Positions 9,043-18,060 of a stretch of DNA of 64,000 nt are shown here, piece by piece. The stretch lies in the IMG/VR virus record IMGVR_UViG_3300022700_000069, positions 38,429 through 102,428 of that record. One strand, given 5' to 3'. Origin of the DNA: a virus. Numbering within the stretch: position 1 is the first letter of the stretch; each line of letters begins with the position of its first letter. The notes beneath the pieces were generated by a model that saw only the letters and a program-made list of their open reading frames with translations, was not told where the DNA came from and searched no databases. Both the position numbers and the translations under genes were made by a program.

Positions 9043-9924
9043 TTATTCATCCATGTATTTTATTTTTTCCAAAAAATATAATTCTTTAAATGGTTTAAGT
9101 GCGGTTCTTATTTCTTTAGTTGACAAATCTGTTTGTTCTTTTAAATATAATAATATTTTATTTTTTGCAAATTTATTTGTTACTTTTTTATCATATTTTC
9201 CACTTGGACTATCTTCTAAAAAGAGATATTCCCAATTTTTTAATATATTAATAACAGCTTCACCTACAATTATTTCATTTTTTTTCATTCCCTGTGTATC
9301 AACAATCATTTGTTGAATTTTTACTACAACATCATTTATTAATTTATCTAATAAATAATAATCTTTTTCTTCTATTTCATATTGATATTCATTTTTTTCA
9401 TTAATTTCTTCTAAATAATCATCATATGATAAATTAATTTTTTTATCCCCATAACTTTTTTTACTATGATCTATAAAATAATTACGAACAATTGTTTGAC
9501 AATAACTATATGCTTTTGAACAGAATAATCTATAATGATATTCATCATCATTTTTATTTAATGATTCTAATTTTTTATTAGCATCATCAATATTCATAAA
9601 TCTTCCTCTATCACCCAATTTATACCATTTTCTTTTTTCATTACCAGCATGAATTATTTTTCTACGTTCAATAATAAATGGTTTATATTTAATCATATGT
9701 TCAATTAAATGAGTTAAAGCATTTTGTTCAATTTCTTCTATTTCATAATTACCAATATGAATAGGATATTTTCTAAGTATTGATTGAATCATTTTTTTAA
9801 ATGGTTCTTTTAATACTTTATTATAAATTAAATTTTTTTCTTCACGTGAATTTGATTTAATATAATCAAGTACTGCTTGTTCTTCTTTTTCTGCAAAGTA
9901 ATAGTCTTTTTCTTTTTTTTTCAT
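9043..9924 (-). CDS. Late-transcription sigma factor (gp55-like)
   Basis: 293 residues. An early helical segment (EEQAVLDYIKSNSREEKNLIY) leads into a sigma-70 region-2-like core: PFKKMIQSILRKYP, EIEEIEQNALTHLIEHMIKY, then AYSYCQTIVRNYFIDHSKK, which is typical of phage gp55-type factors. T4 gp55 is a minimal sigma factor that directs host RNA polymerase to an AT-only late promoter. The matching short AGTATTTATA motif before many virion genes here fits such a factor. No clear region-4 (-35 binding) domain is recognised, as in gp55. The sequence is longer than T4 gp55 because of an insertion after the first helices. Confidence 0.7.
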   Translation of the reverse strand: MKKKEKDYYFAEKEEQAVLDYIKSNSREEKNLIYNKVLKEPFKKMIQSILRKYPIHIGNYEIEEIEQNALTHLIEHMIKYKPFIIERRKIIHAGNEKRKWYKLGDRGRFMNIDDANKKLESLNKNDDEYHYRLFCSKAYSYCQTIVRNYFIDHSKKSYGDKKINLSYDDYLEEINEKNEYQYEIEEKDYYLLDKLINDVVVKIQQMIVDTQGMKKNEIIVGEAVINILKNWEYLFLEDSPSGKYDKKVTNKFAKNKILLYLKEQTDLSTKEIRTALKPFKELYFLEKIKYMDE

Positions 9925-9964
9925 TAATAATATTCATTAATATATATTTCCTCCAATATTATTT

Positions 9965-10786
9965 TTATTCAACATTTTTTTGATTTAAATTTGATGTATC
10001 AATAATTCTATCATTTGTAAAATTAGATTCTTTATTAGCCGTTTCAAACCAAAATTTTCTCTCTTCCATTGACATTGTTTTACTATATTTGTCAAATAAA
10101 CTATCTTTTCTAGTTATAAGGTGTTTATAACCAATTTTAGGGATTGTATATATTTTACATGCATTATTAAGAGCACGAAGTAAAAATTCATAATTAAATG
10201 TTAATTTAATATTCTTTTTTAATCCACCAAGATTTTCAAATTCCTCTTTATTAATAACAGCACCGGAAATTTTAAAATCAGTATTTTGTTTAATTGCATT
10301 TAAATTTAAAAAACCCATTTCACCATTTTCACCAACAAATTGTTGTGCCCAAACAATTTCATTAGTAATTTTCATAGCTTGATCTTTTTCATTAACTTCA
10401 ATTATCATTGAAAGAAAAATATCAATATTAGGATATGATTTAATATATTTTTCAACATTATAAAAATATGTTGTACTATATTCATCATCTAATTCAAGAA
10501 TTGAAAAATAATCAGTATCAACTTTTGAAACACCTAAATTAACCTGCGATTGAAAATCTGTTTCACCATTATTAATAACACATTCTATTTCAGGTTTATA
10601 TTCATTTTCATTGGGAGATTTTAAAAATTCTTCAATTTCATTTTTTATTGATTTAGCATATACCAAATAAATTTTTGGTAACTTATTAATTTTTTCTTGT
10701 TTAGATATTGAATAAATTGCATTTTTTAAATATTTTTCAATGCTTTCATTATATTCATGTATTGGTATAATTACACTTGTATTCAT
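9965..10786 (-). CDS. Family 2-like glycosyltransferase (GT-A)
   Basis: 273 residues. It starts with a GT-A nucleotide-binding strand (MNTSVIIPIHEYNESIEKYL) and has an acidic DxD-type motif in FSILELDDEYS near residue 95, followed by a typical acceptor region (ISGAVINKEEFENLGGLKK). It probably transfers a sugar from a nucleotide donor. It is co-oriented with a GT-B enzyme immediately upstream. The acceptor (virion protein, DNA base or host glycan) is not shown by the sequence. Confidence 0.7.
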   Translation of the reverse strand: MNTSVIIPIHEYNESIEKYLKNAIYSISKQEKINKLPKIYLVYAKSIKNEIEEFLKSPNENEYKPEIECVINNGETDFQSQVNLGVSKVDTDYFSILELDDEYSTTYFYNVEKYIKSYPNIDIFLSMIIEVNEKDQAMKITNEIVWAQQFVGENGEMGFLNLNAIKQNTDFKISGAVINKEEFENLGGLKKNIKLTFNYEFLLRALNNACKIYTIPKIGYKHLITRKDSLFDKYSKTMSMEERKFWFETANKESNFTNDRIIDTSNLNQKNVE

Positions 10787-10807
10787 TATTTTATATTTTT
10801 TTATTTA

Positions 10808-11968
10808 TTATTTATTTTTTTCTGTATTATTTTTTGATGGTTCAATTGCTGAATTAAAAACTTTTTTTCTTTCATTAATTAAATTATTATACACACTAAC
10901 TATTTGTTCTTCTGATTTTTCTGGTGTATAATTTAAAGCAATGTTTTCCATATTTTTATAAAGATCATCACCAATACTATCATCAAGAAATTTAATTAAT
11001 GCTTCCCCTAAAAATGTTGGAAGGTCATAAAAATTATTACTCCAAATACCAACATTTTCTTTCATTTTACTAATTTCACCATTTTCATCTCTTTCTAAAA
11101 GATATTCAGGTGTTATATCTGGAATTAAACCAACTGGAATAACACCACTTTTCATACACTCTAATGGAAATGTACCCCATGATGCAATTCTATCAATCCA
11201 AACAGCAGCAAAATTACCTTTCAATCTTTCAGCAAAGTCTTTTCTTCTCATTGATTTTGCTGGTTTACTTTTTGTAAGCATTGGATCAAAGGTAACCCAA
11301 CTATATTGTGGATATTTTGAATAAAATAATTTTACAAATTTTGAAATTTCATTAGGGTTTCTACCAATTACTGAAATAACAGGTTTTTGTGGTTTATCAT
11401 TTTTTTCAAAATAGTTTGGAATACTTGGATTATATATAGAAACATTGAATTTGTTTTTACCATAAAATGTTTCAATAAAATCTTTTAATGTTTGAGAAGT
11501 TGTTATAATATTTTTAATACCAAATGCTGACCAATCAGTACCCGGTACTAATGCATTTAACATATAATCAACTGATTGTAATAATCCTACTCTCATACAT
11601 GGAAGATTTTTTGTTTGTTCCATTACATTTGAAAATACTTCTGGTATAATCATAATATCTTCAGGTCCAACATTTAATTTATTATTGGACATTGGTACAT
11701 GTTCATGATCTAATAATTCATTTTCAATCCATTTGGGTTTTTCATAATTTTCTTTTTCAGTTAAAATAATTACATTATAACCCATTTTTTTTGCAACAGT
11801 TGCATGAAAATATACTTCATATACCGAAGCAGATGGATTTTCTGTTTCAGGAATGGTATAAATAAATTTTAAATCTTTATTTTCTATTTTTTTTAAAGAT
11901 TCTTTTACTTTGTTAATCTTTTCTAATTCAGCATTTTGTGCTTCATTATTTAATTTTTCTTCACTCAT
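10808..11968 (-). CDS. GT-B glycosyltransferase-like protein
   Basis: 386 residues. The N-terminal half has the layout of a GT-B donor/acceptor domain (LKFIYTIPETENPSASVYEV, then KKMGYNVIILTE). The C-terminal half contains PVISVIGRNPNEISKFVKLF and a segment FAAVWIDRIASWGTFPLECMKSGVIPVGL, matching the E-x7-E-like acidic/Gly region of GT4-type enzymes. It starts 8 bases inside the upstream HAD-like gene, so the genes are co-translated. Donor and acceptor unknown. Confidence 0.65.
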   Translation of the reverse strand: MSEEKLNNEAQNAELEKINKVKESLKKIENKDLKFIYTIPETENPSASVYEVYFHATVAKKMGYNVIILTEKENYEKPKWIENELLDHEHVPMSNNKLNVGPEDIMIIPEVFSNVMEQTKNLPCMRVGLLQSVDYMLNALVPGTDWSAFGIKNIITTSQTLKDFIETFYGKNKFNVSIYNPSIPNYFEKNDKPQKPVISVIGRNPNEISKFVKLFYSKYPQYSWVTFDPMLTKSKPAKSMRRKDFAERLKGNFAAVWIDRIASWGTFPLECMKSGVIPVGLIPDITPEYLLERDENGEISKMKENVGIWSNNFYDLPTFLGEALIKFLDDSIGDDLYKNMENIALNYTPEKSEEQIVSVYNNLINERKKVFNSAIEPSKNNTEKNK

Positions 11969-12731
11969 CTTTTTCTTTTTTTAATTTATAATTAATTATT
12001 TTTTCAAATTTTTTATTACCGTTTAAATCGTTTATTTGAAGAATCTTATCATCAATTTCACCTGTTTTACCATTTTTATTATAAGGTCTTTCAAGTTTAA
12101 TTAATTTTTTTCCTTCAGGAATATCATTATTAATTATATCTGGATCAGTGGTTATTAAAATATCTATATCATCCCACATTTCCTTATTATTTAAAACAAA
12201 ATGATATTTTTTAAATCTACTAAATATTTTACTTAAGAAAAATAGTGTCGGTGGTACACTAAACCAATTTTCTTTTGATTTTAAAATAAAATCAACATGT
12301 TCTGAATATTTTAAATAAAATTTTTCAACATGTAAATCCATTTGTTTATACATAATTGGTGCTGAACCATGTATTTCAAATACATAGTCTTCATACATAA
12401 ATCTATTATATGTTTCTTTTGCAGTTAATTTTTCTTTTTCTTTTTTAAAAGCAAGATGATCAACAGGTGCTTCACCCGTTTTTTCATCAATTTGATAATC
12501 AAGTGGATTTATATCATCAGGGAGGTCTTCTTTAAGATATTTTATTTCTTCTACTTTATCTTCCCATTTATATCCCTTAAAAAAATCATAAACATATGGT
12601 TCTTTTTCAGGTACACCATCTTCACCAAATTCTTCTACATAAAATTTATCAAATTGAAGCCATCTTGCTCTTAAAATTTCATTGATGTCTATACCAATTT
12701 TAAGTTTTTTATTTTTTTTCTGTTGTTTCAT
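11961..12731 (-). CDS. HAD-like phosphatase/nucleotidase-type protein
   Basis: 256 residues. The N-terminus KLKIGIDINEILRARW resembles HAD motif I, but the usual second Asp is Asn (D-I-N), which may reduce or alter activity. A later KYHFVLNNKEMWDDIDILITTDPDII fits HAD motifs II/IV of 5'-nucleotidase-like proteins. A long insertion (about 60-150) is highly charged. It is overlapped by the genes on both sides in the minus-strand operon. Enzymatic role uncertain. Confidence 0.45.
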   Translation of the reverse strand: MKQQKKNKKLKIGIDINEILRARWLQFDKFYVEEFGEDGVPEKEPYVYDFFKGYKWEDKVEEIKYLKEDLPDDINPLDYQIDEKTGEAPVDHLAFKKEKEKLTAKETYNRFMYEDYVFEIHGSAPIMYKQMDLHVEKFYLKYSEHVDFILKSKENWFSVPPTLFFLSKIFSRFKKYHFVLNNKEMWDDIDILITTDPDIINNDIPEGKKLIKLERPYNKNGKTGEIDDKILQINDLNGNKKFEKIINYKLKKEKDE

Positions 12732-13011
12732 TATTTTCCTTTATTTGTTTTATTTGATGTTCTAATTCTATATGTAATTCGTTCATTAATTTAGTATGTT
12801 GTTTTATTAATTTATCATTTGTAATATATTTGGGGTTAATACATTCAATACGAGTATCATATGAATTAACTGGAATTGTAATAATTTCACTTTCAATTGT
12901 TAATGGTGATATTTGATTTGTAATTTTATGTACATAATCAGCAATATCTTCTGATCTAATACCAGCAACTCCGATATAAATTACTAATAATTTACTTTTC
13001 GTTTGACTCAT
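12709..13011 (-). CDS. Hypothetical protein
   Basis: 100 residues beginning MSQTKSKLLVIYIGVAGIRS, a beta-strand-plus-glycine start suggestive of a small Rossmann-like or ferredoxin-like fold. It ends in a Gln/Glu/Lys-rich helix. It overlaps the PhoH stop upstream and the HAD-like start downstream. No family recognised. Confidence 0.55.
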   Translation of the reverse strand: MSQTKSKLLVIYIGVAGIRSEDIADYVHKITNQISPLTIESEIITIPVNSYDTRIECINPKYITNDKLIKQHTKLMNELHIELEHQIKQIKENNETTEKK

Positions 13012-13771
13012 AATATTCTAAAAATTTTTCTTCAATCATTGATACTAATGGGTTTCTAACATTAGTGTCTTCCATATTCATGTTAATAACACCAATTTTA
13101 GTTTCATTTTGAAATATATTTAATAATTTTTCAAGAGAACTTTCTTCTTTATTTTTCATATCAATTTGATTAATATCACCAAGTAATATTAATTTACTAT
13201 TATTTCCAATACGTGTAAGTAATGTTCGAGCATTATCCATAGTAATATTTTGTGTTTCATCAGCTATGATAATACTATTATCTAAACTTACACCTCTCAT
13301 ATATGCAAGTGGAAATGGTTTTATAATATCAGTCTCAAGTAATTGATTTATTAAATTCTTTTTTATAATTTTTTCCATGTTAATAAAATAACTCCACATA
13401 AAAGGTTCCATCTTTTCTTTTAAATCACCCCTCAAAAATCCAAGTTCTTCACCTTTTAATGTTGTTACTGATTTAACTAAATAAATTTTACTAAATTTAT
13501 TTTTTAATTTTCTTAAAAGTGCTAATGCATATGCAACAGAAACAAAAGTTTTTCCAGTTCCAGCCGGACCAGCACATATTGTTATTTCATTATTACGAAT
13601 TGAATTTATTAATTTTATTTGTTTATCATTTTTAGCTTTTACTGTTATATTATTAGGTATTATTTTTTCTATTTCTTTTTTTATTGATTGAATATTTAAA
13701 TCATTATTATATGATAAAATATTGTTAAAATCTTTTTCTTCAGTAAATTTTTTATTTTTATTTTTTCCCAT
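12992..13771 (-). CDS. phoH: PhoH-like ATPase
   Basis: 259 residues. Walker A is GPAGTGKT near residue 80, followed by the family-typical KSVTTLKGEELGFLRGDLKEKM. The Walker B region is IIIADETQN near residue 172, then TRIGNNSKLILLGDINQID. PhoH proteins are P-loop NTPases related to RecD-type helicases and are common in phages; their role, probably RNA-related, is unsettled. This is the first gene of the minus-strand operon and is divergent from the gp26-like gene. Confidence 0.9.
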   Translation of the reverse strand: MGKNKNKKFTEEKDFNNILSYNNDLNIQSIKKEIEKIIPNNITVKAKNDKQIKLINSIRNNEITICAGPAGTGKTFVSVAYALALLRKLKNKFSKIYLVKSVTTLKGEELGFLRGDLKEKMEPFMWSYFINMEKIIKKNLINQLLETDIIKPFPLAYMRGVSLDNSIIIADETQNITMDNARTLLTRIGNNSKLILLGDINQIDMKNKEESSLEKLLNIFQNETKIGVINMNMEDTNVRNPLVSMIEEKFLEYYESNEK

Positions 13772-13841
13772 ATTAAATAATTAATTAACTATTTACTTAT
13801 ACGATTTTTAAATAAAAATCTTGAATAAAAAATAAATTTTA

Positions 13842-13851
13842 AGTATTTATT
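13842..13851 (+). promoter_or_regulatory. Late-promoter-like motif AGTATTTATT
   Basis: Recurrent motif 16 nt before the ATG at 13868, in the divergent PhoH/gp26-like intergenic region. Confidence 0.6.
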
Positions 13852-13867
13852 ATAAAAAATTATAATT

Positions 13868-14797
13868 ATGGAAAATAATGAAAATACAAATCAACCACAA
13901 AAAAAATCAATAAATGATGTGGTTAATGAATATAAACAAAATTCTAATAATAATAGTAGTAATACTGAAGATAAAAACACTGCTAAATCAACATCAATAC
14001 CAGATGCTGGATCATATAATCCAAATAATTATCAATCAGCAATGGAAAAAGAAACTGATCCGGATTTAATTACAACACATGAAATTGTCCCACTTCCATC
14101 AAAAGGTTTATTATATGAACATAAAATTGATAAAGTTGAAGTTGAATATATGACAGCTAAAGATGAAGATTTATTAACAACACCTTCATTAATTGAAAAT
14201 GGGACTGTTTTAGATATTTTATTAAAAAGAAAAATAAAAACTAAAGGTATTAAAGTTAAAGAACTTTTACCCGGTGATAAAAATGCAATATTACTTTTTT
14301 TAAGAACATCATCATATGGTCTTGAATATCCTGTTGAAGTGCCTGATCCAAGAACTGGTACACCATTTAAAACAACTGCTGATTTAAGTAAATTAAAATA
14401 TAAAGAAATAAGTGAAAGTCCTGATGAAAATGGTCATTTTAATGTTTATATTCCAATGAGGAAAAAGAATGTTAAATTTAGATTATTAAGTTCGGGAGAA
14501 GATATTGAAATATTCAATAAAGCAGAAGAAATTAAAAAAGCATATAATAGAGAATTTAGTGAATATAATACAATGAAATTAAAAGCATCAATAATTTCTA
14601 TTGATGGTAATAGTGATAGAAATTATATTGAACGATTTATTAATGCTATACCAGCTAGAGATTCATTAACAATTAGAAGAAAAATAAAAGATGTTTCACC
14701 TGATATTGATATGTCATATCCATTTATTGCTAAAGATGGTTTTAAATTTGAAGCTAATTTAACAATTGGTATAGATTTTTTTTTCCCCGAAAGTTAG
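13868..14797 (+). CDS. Baseplate hub protein (T4 gp26-like)
   Basis: 309 residues. After a disordered Asn/Ser-rich start of about 60 residues, the conserved core reads HEIVPLPSKGLLYEHKIDKV, EYMTAKDEDLLTTPSLI and LLPGDKNAILLFLRTSSYG. The C-terminus ends in an aromatic IGIDFFFPES. This pattern is that of the T4 baseplate hub family found in many T4-like phages. It is followed by a small gene and the tape measure gene, as expected for a tail assembly cluster. Confidence 0.7.
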   Translation: MENNENTNQPQKKSINDVVNEYKQNSNNNSSNTEDKNTAKSTSIPDAGSYNPNNYQSAMEKETDPDLITTHEIVPLPSKGLLYEHKIDKVEVEYMTAKDEDLLTTPSLIENGTVLDILLKRKIKTKGIKVKELLPGDKNAILLFLRTSSYGLEYPVEVPDPRTGTPFKTTADLSKLKYKEISESPDENGHFNVYIPMRKKNVKFRLLSSGEDIEIFNKAEEIKKAYNREFSEYNTMKLKASIISIDGNSDRNYIERFINAIPARDSLTIRRKIKDVSPDIDMSYPFIAKDGFKFEANLTIGIDFFFPES

Positions 14798-14814
14798 CGG
14801 GTGATTACAAAAAA

Positions 14815-15003
14815 ATGGTTGATGAAGAAATTTATTATTTAACAAGACACGGTAAATTTGAAGCAACATATATTGAAATAATTCCAATTTATAAAAGAAG
14901 ATATTATTTACATTTATTAGAGAAAGAAGCCGAAAAACTAGAAGAAGAAGCAAATAAAAACAATAGTAATACATCAACACAACCATATAATATTCCACAA
15001 TAA
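14815..15003 (+). CDS. Small tail-assembly-associated protein
   Basis: 62 residues: YYLTRHGKFEATYIEIIPIYKRRYYLHLLEKEAEKLEEE and a polar tail. Short proteins with this kind of basic-aromatic core occur between the gp26-like and tape-measure genes of T4-like phages. Position suggests a role as a hub or tape-measure assembly helper. The stop codon lies inside the terminator hairpin. Confidence 0.6.
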   Translation: MVDEEIYYLTRHGKFEATYIEIIPIYKRRYYLHLLEKEAEKLEEEANKNNSNTSTQPYNIPQ

Positions 15004-15025
15004 CCAAGATAAAATCTTGGTTATT
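14999..15025 (+). terminator. Hairpin terminator overlapping the stop codon
   Basis: A 12-bp perfect stem (AATAACCAAGAT with ATCTTGGTTATT) with an AAA loop is followed by a T-rich stretch. The next late-type motif begins right after it. Confidence 0.7.
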
Positions 15026-15035
15026 TGTATTTATA
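15026..15035 (+). promoter_or_regulatory. Late-promoter-like motif TGTATTTATA
   Basis: Recurrent motif 17 nt before the tape measure ATG at 15053. Confidence 0.6.
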
Positions 15036-15052
15036 TAAAAGATTAAAATAAA

Positions 15053-17611
15053 ATGGCTGAAGATAGAAGAAAAAAAATTAAAGATATTAATGATTTAAAC
15101 TCTGAAAGAATTGAAGAACTAAGAGAAATTAGTGCTCAATTAGAAAGAGAAATAAATAGTGGTGAAGCATTATTTGATATTAGATTAAAAACATTAAAAC
15201 AAGAAAAATATCTTCAAAAACAATATGAACTTCTTCAAGCATATCAAGAAGAAATTAATAATTTAAAACAAGAAGGTTATGAAGTAGATGAAAGTATCAC
15301 CAATGATATTGAAAAACGAAATAAAATTTATAGTGATATTAATAGAAAACAAAATATATTTAATAAATCATTAAAAACATTAGATCGTTCAGTAAAAGAG
15401 GTTGCTGGTGGATTTGAATTGATTTGGGATTATTTAATGGAATCTGATAAAGCAATTCGTAATACTATTTTAAATCTTGGTTTAAGTGGTCAAAAAGCTG
15501 AATTAATGAGAGCATCTTTTGAAGGTTCTGCTCAATATGTGGCACGTTTAGGTGGTAATTTAGGTGATGTACAAACAATAATGGAAACATATGCAAATGA
15601 AACTGGTCGTGCACGTATATTATCAGCAGAAATGGTTGAAGATGTATATAAAATTGGAAAGGGAACTGGTTTAGGTGTTGAACAAGGTGCTAAATTAGCT
15701 GCACAATTTGAATTTATGGGATTAAATGCTAAAGCAGCAATGGATTATACACAAGGAGTTGTTGAAACATCAGAATTGATGGGTGTAAATACAACAAAAG
15801 TAATGAATAACATTACTGATAATTTTAAAAGATTACAAACATATACATTTAAATCTGGTGTTAAAGGATTTGCAAAAATGGCTCAATATGCTGAAAAATT
15901 TAGAATTGATATGGGTTCAGCATTAGATGTTGCTGAAAGAGCAAGAAATCTTGAAAATGTTGTTGACATGACTGCCCAATTACAAGTTATGGGAGGTGAA
16001 TTTGCAAAAACAGACCCATTTCAAATGTTATATCAAGCACGTAATGCGCCAGAAGAATTTAGTAAAAATATTGCTAATATGACTAAAGGTCTTATTCAAT
16101 TTAGAGAAACATCTGATGGTACATTTCAAAAATTTATATCACCAGCAGATCGTGATCGTGTTGCTCAAGTTGCTAAATCATTAGGTATGTCAACAGAAGA
16201 ATTAACAGAACAAGCATATCGTATGGCTGATTTACAAAAAATGCGCCAACAAATGATTGGAATGGGATTATCTGATGCTGAAAAGGATTTAATAGAAGGA
16301 ATGGCAGAATTTAATACACAAACAGGTAAATTTACAGTTCATATAGGAAATGCAACAAAAGATATAAATAAATTAACAAAAAATGAATTAGAAATATTAA
16401 AAACAGAAAAATCATCATTAGATAAGAGAGCAAAACAAGCACAAACATTTGATGATGTATATAAAGCAACTATTCAAGAATTTAAAGCAATATTATTACC
16501 AATGTTAAGAGGTGTAAATGATGTTCTTAAAACAATCAGACCATTTATTACTAAATTAGGTGATGTTATTAAAGAATGGGATATGAGTAGTTTTTTAAAA
16601 GGTGCTGGAATATTAGCGAGTAGTGCTTTATTATGGAAAGGAGTAAGTGCTGGTTTAAATCGTGCATCACAAGGTTTAATAAATGCTGGTAAAAATATTT
16701 TTGGTAAAAAAGGTGGTGGTGTTGGATCAACTGCTACCCAAACACTAGCTAAAGGTAAAGCTGCTGGTGCACGTGCTGCAGGTAGAGGTACGGGTATGCT
16801 TAAGGGTGGTGTTGGTGTTGGTGCTGCTGGTCTTGGTATCGGTGCTGGTGTTGGGCTTGCTGCAGAAGGAATTAGTTCACTTGCTGATGCTATGAGTAAA
16901 CTAACTCCCGAACAAGGAGAAACATTAAAAAAAATTGTAAATTCATTAATGATATTTTCAGGTATTGCTGTTGCTTTAAGTGTTGGTGTAGCTGCTTTAG
17001 GTAGTACAGCAACTGCTGCAGCACCCGGTTTATTAGCATTTGGTGGTGCTGCTTTAATGGTTGGTGGTGCTGTTAATTTAGCAGCAAGAGGTATTGGAAA
17101 AATGGCAGAAGGTACTGGAAAAATGGCAGAAGGTTTTGCTACATTAATTGGTAGTGCTAAAGGTGCTGGTGATTCATTATTTAAAATTGCTGGTGGTATT
17201 TCTGCAATTGCTGGTTCTGTTGCTTTAATGGGTGCTGGTGGTGTATTTGGATTACCAATGTTTGCAGCAACACTTGGATTAATAACAAAAAAATCTGATG
17301 ATCTTGAAAGAATTGGTGCTGCTTTTGGTAATATTAATGCTGTACTTAGAGGTAGTAAAGAAGATTTTGAAAGTGTAAAAAATGCTATAACAACAATATC
17401 AAAAGCTGATTTATCAAATTTAAAACAATTTAAAAATTTAAATAAAGTATTAAGTGGACCAATTAAAGTAGAATTTGCTGATAAAGAAGTTGCATTAGTT
17501 AGTAATATTACATTAAATATGGACGGATATGAAATGACTCAAAGAATAGCAGAAAGAGTACCAATTGTACAAAAAGAAATGGCTAATGGTAAAGAATCTG
17601 GTAGATATTAA
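15053..17611 (+). CDS. Tail tape measure protein
   Basis: 852 residues. The first 120 are coiled-coil-like (ERIEELREISAQLEREI, EKYLQKQYELLQAYQEEI). The middle is a long alpha-helical region. The last third has Gly/Ala-rich hydrophobic blocks (GVGVGAAGLGIGAGVGL, LLAFGGAALMVGGAVNLA, GSVALMGAGGVFGL), typical of tape measure proteins that thread the membrane during DNA injection. It sits downstream of hub genes and upstream of large baseplate genes, with its own late-type motif. Length and composition rather than a catalytic motif support the call. Confidence 0.75.
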   Translation: MAEDRRKKIKDINDLNSERIEELREISAQLEREINSGEALFDIRLKTLKQEKYLQKQYELLQAYQEEINNLKQEGYEVDESITNDIEKRNKIYSDINRKQNIFNKSLKTLDRSVKEVAGGFELIWDYLMESDKAIRNTILNLGLSGQKAELMRASFEGSAQYVARLGGNLGDVQTIMETYANETGRARILSAEMVEDVYKIGKGTGLGVEQGAKLAAQFEFMGLNAKAAMDYTQGVVETSELMGVNTTKVMNNITDNFKRLQTYTFKSGVKGFAKMAQYAEKFRIDMGSALDVAERARNLENVVDMTAQLQVMGGEFAKTDPFQMLYQARNAPEEFSKNIANMTKGLIQFRETSDGTFQKFISPADRDRVAQVAKSLGMSTEELTEQAYRMADLQKMRQQMIGMGLSDAEKDLIEGMAEFNTQTGKFTVHIGNATKDINKLTKNELEILKTEKSSLDKRAKQAQTFDDVYKATIQEFKAILLPMLRGVNDVLKTIRPFITKLGDVIKEWDMSSFLKGAGILASSALLWKGVSAGLNRASQGLINAGKNIFGKKGGGVGSTATQTLAKGKAAGARAAGRGTGMLKGGVGVGAAGLGIGAGVGLAAEGISSLADAMSKLTPEQGETLKKIVNSLMIFSGIAVALSVGVAALGSTATAAAPGLLAFGGAALMVGGAVNLAARGIGKMAEGTGKMAEGFATLIGSAKGAGDSLFKIAGGISAIAGSVALMGAGGVFGLPMFAATLGLITKKSDDLERIGAAFGNINAVLRGSKEDFESVKNAITTISKADLSNLKQFKNLNKVLSGPIKVEFADKEVALVSNITLNMDGYEMTQRIAERVPIVQKEMANGKESGRY

Positions 17612-17640
17612 AAAAAACAATTATTTTTTTTAAAAAAATA

Positions 17641-17671
17641 TTGATATTCTAAAAAATTTTTTGTAACTTTG
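17641..17671 (+). promoter_or_regulatory. Bacteroidetes-type promoter
   Basis: TTG (17641-17643), 20 nt, then TAACTTTG (17664-17671) matches the TTG-N19-21-TAnnTTTG consensus of the Bacteroidetes housekeeping sigma factor. Confidence 0.65.
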
Positions 17672-18038
17672 CACACAGCAATTTTAGCTTTGCATAAAAC
17701 AAAGTAAATATATATAAAAAAAAGTTTTTTTAAAAAAAAAGTTTTTTCAATTGCAAAAATTCCTGTTTTTTTATCATTCTGATAAAAATCAAAGTCACAA
17801 ATAATTTGTATTTAACTTGTACCAATTTAAATAAAATCATTTGATATTAAAGGGGCATATTATATCTAATTTTTTCTCCAAAAAAATTTTATACAAAAAT
17901 AAAAATTTTTTAATGATTATTATTAATTTAAAATAATTTACCTTCAACAAGAATGATATGATATTTTTTTTTATTCCCCCGTTAAAATTAAGACAGTTTA
18001 TCCCAATGTAAAAGTACAATATTTAAAATTAATGTGCA

Positions 18039-18048
18039 AGTATTTATA
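18039..18048 (+). promoter_or_regulatory. Late-promoter-like motif AGTATTTATA
   Basis: Recurrent motif 12 nt before the ATG at 18061. Confidence 0.6.
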
Positions 18049-18060
18049 TAAAAAATATAA

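Larger units (their letters stand above)
17612..18060 (+). other. 450-nt gene-free region
   Basis: Very AT-rich with long A and T runs. It holds a host-type promoter at 17641-17671, a possible second -7 element TAGCTTTG around 17686, and a late-type motif at 18039. No convincing ORF is seen. An RNA starting at about 17680 would run some 380 nt before the next gene, as a long leader or a small RNA. Confidence 0.5.

Noticed and set aside
4613-13771. Prophage or insertion sequence boundary at the strand switch
   Set aside because: No inverted repeats, target duplications or transposase; composition and motifs are continuous with the rest of the phage.
17837-18019. Minus-strand 60-codon frame in the gap before the large baseplate gene
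   Set aside because: AT-driven hydrophobic composition, no promoter or start context, opposite to its neighbours.
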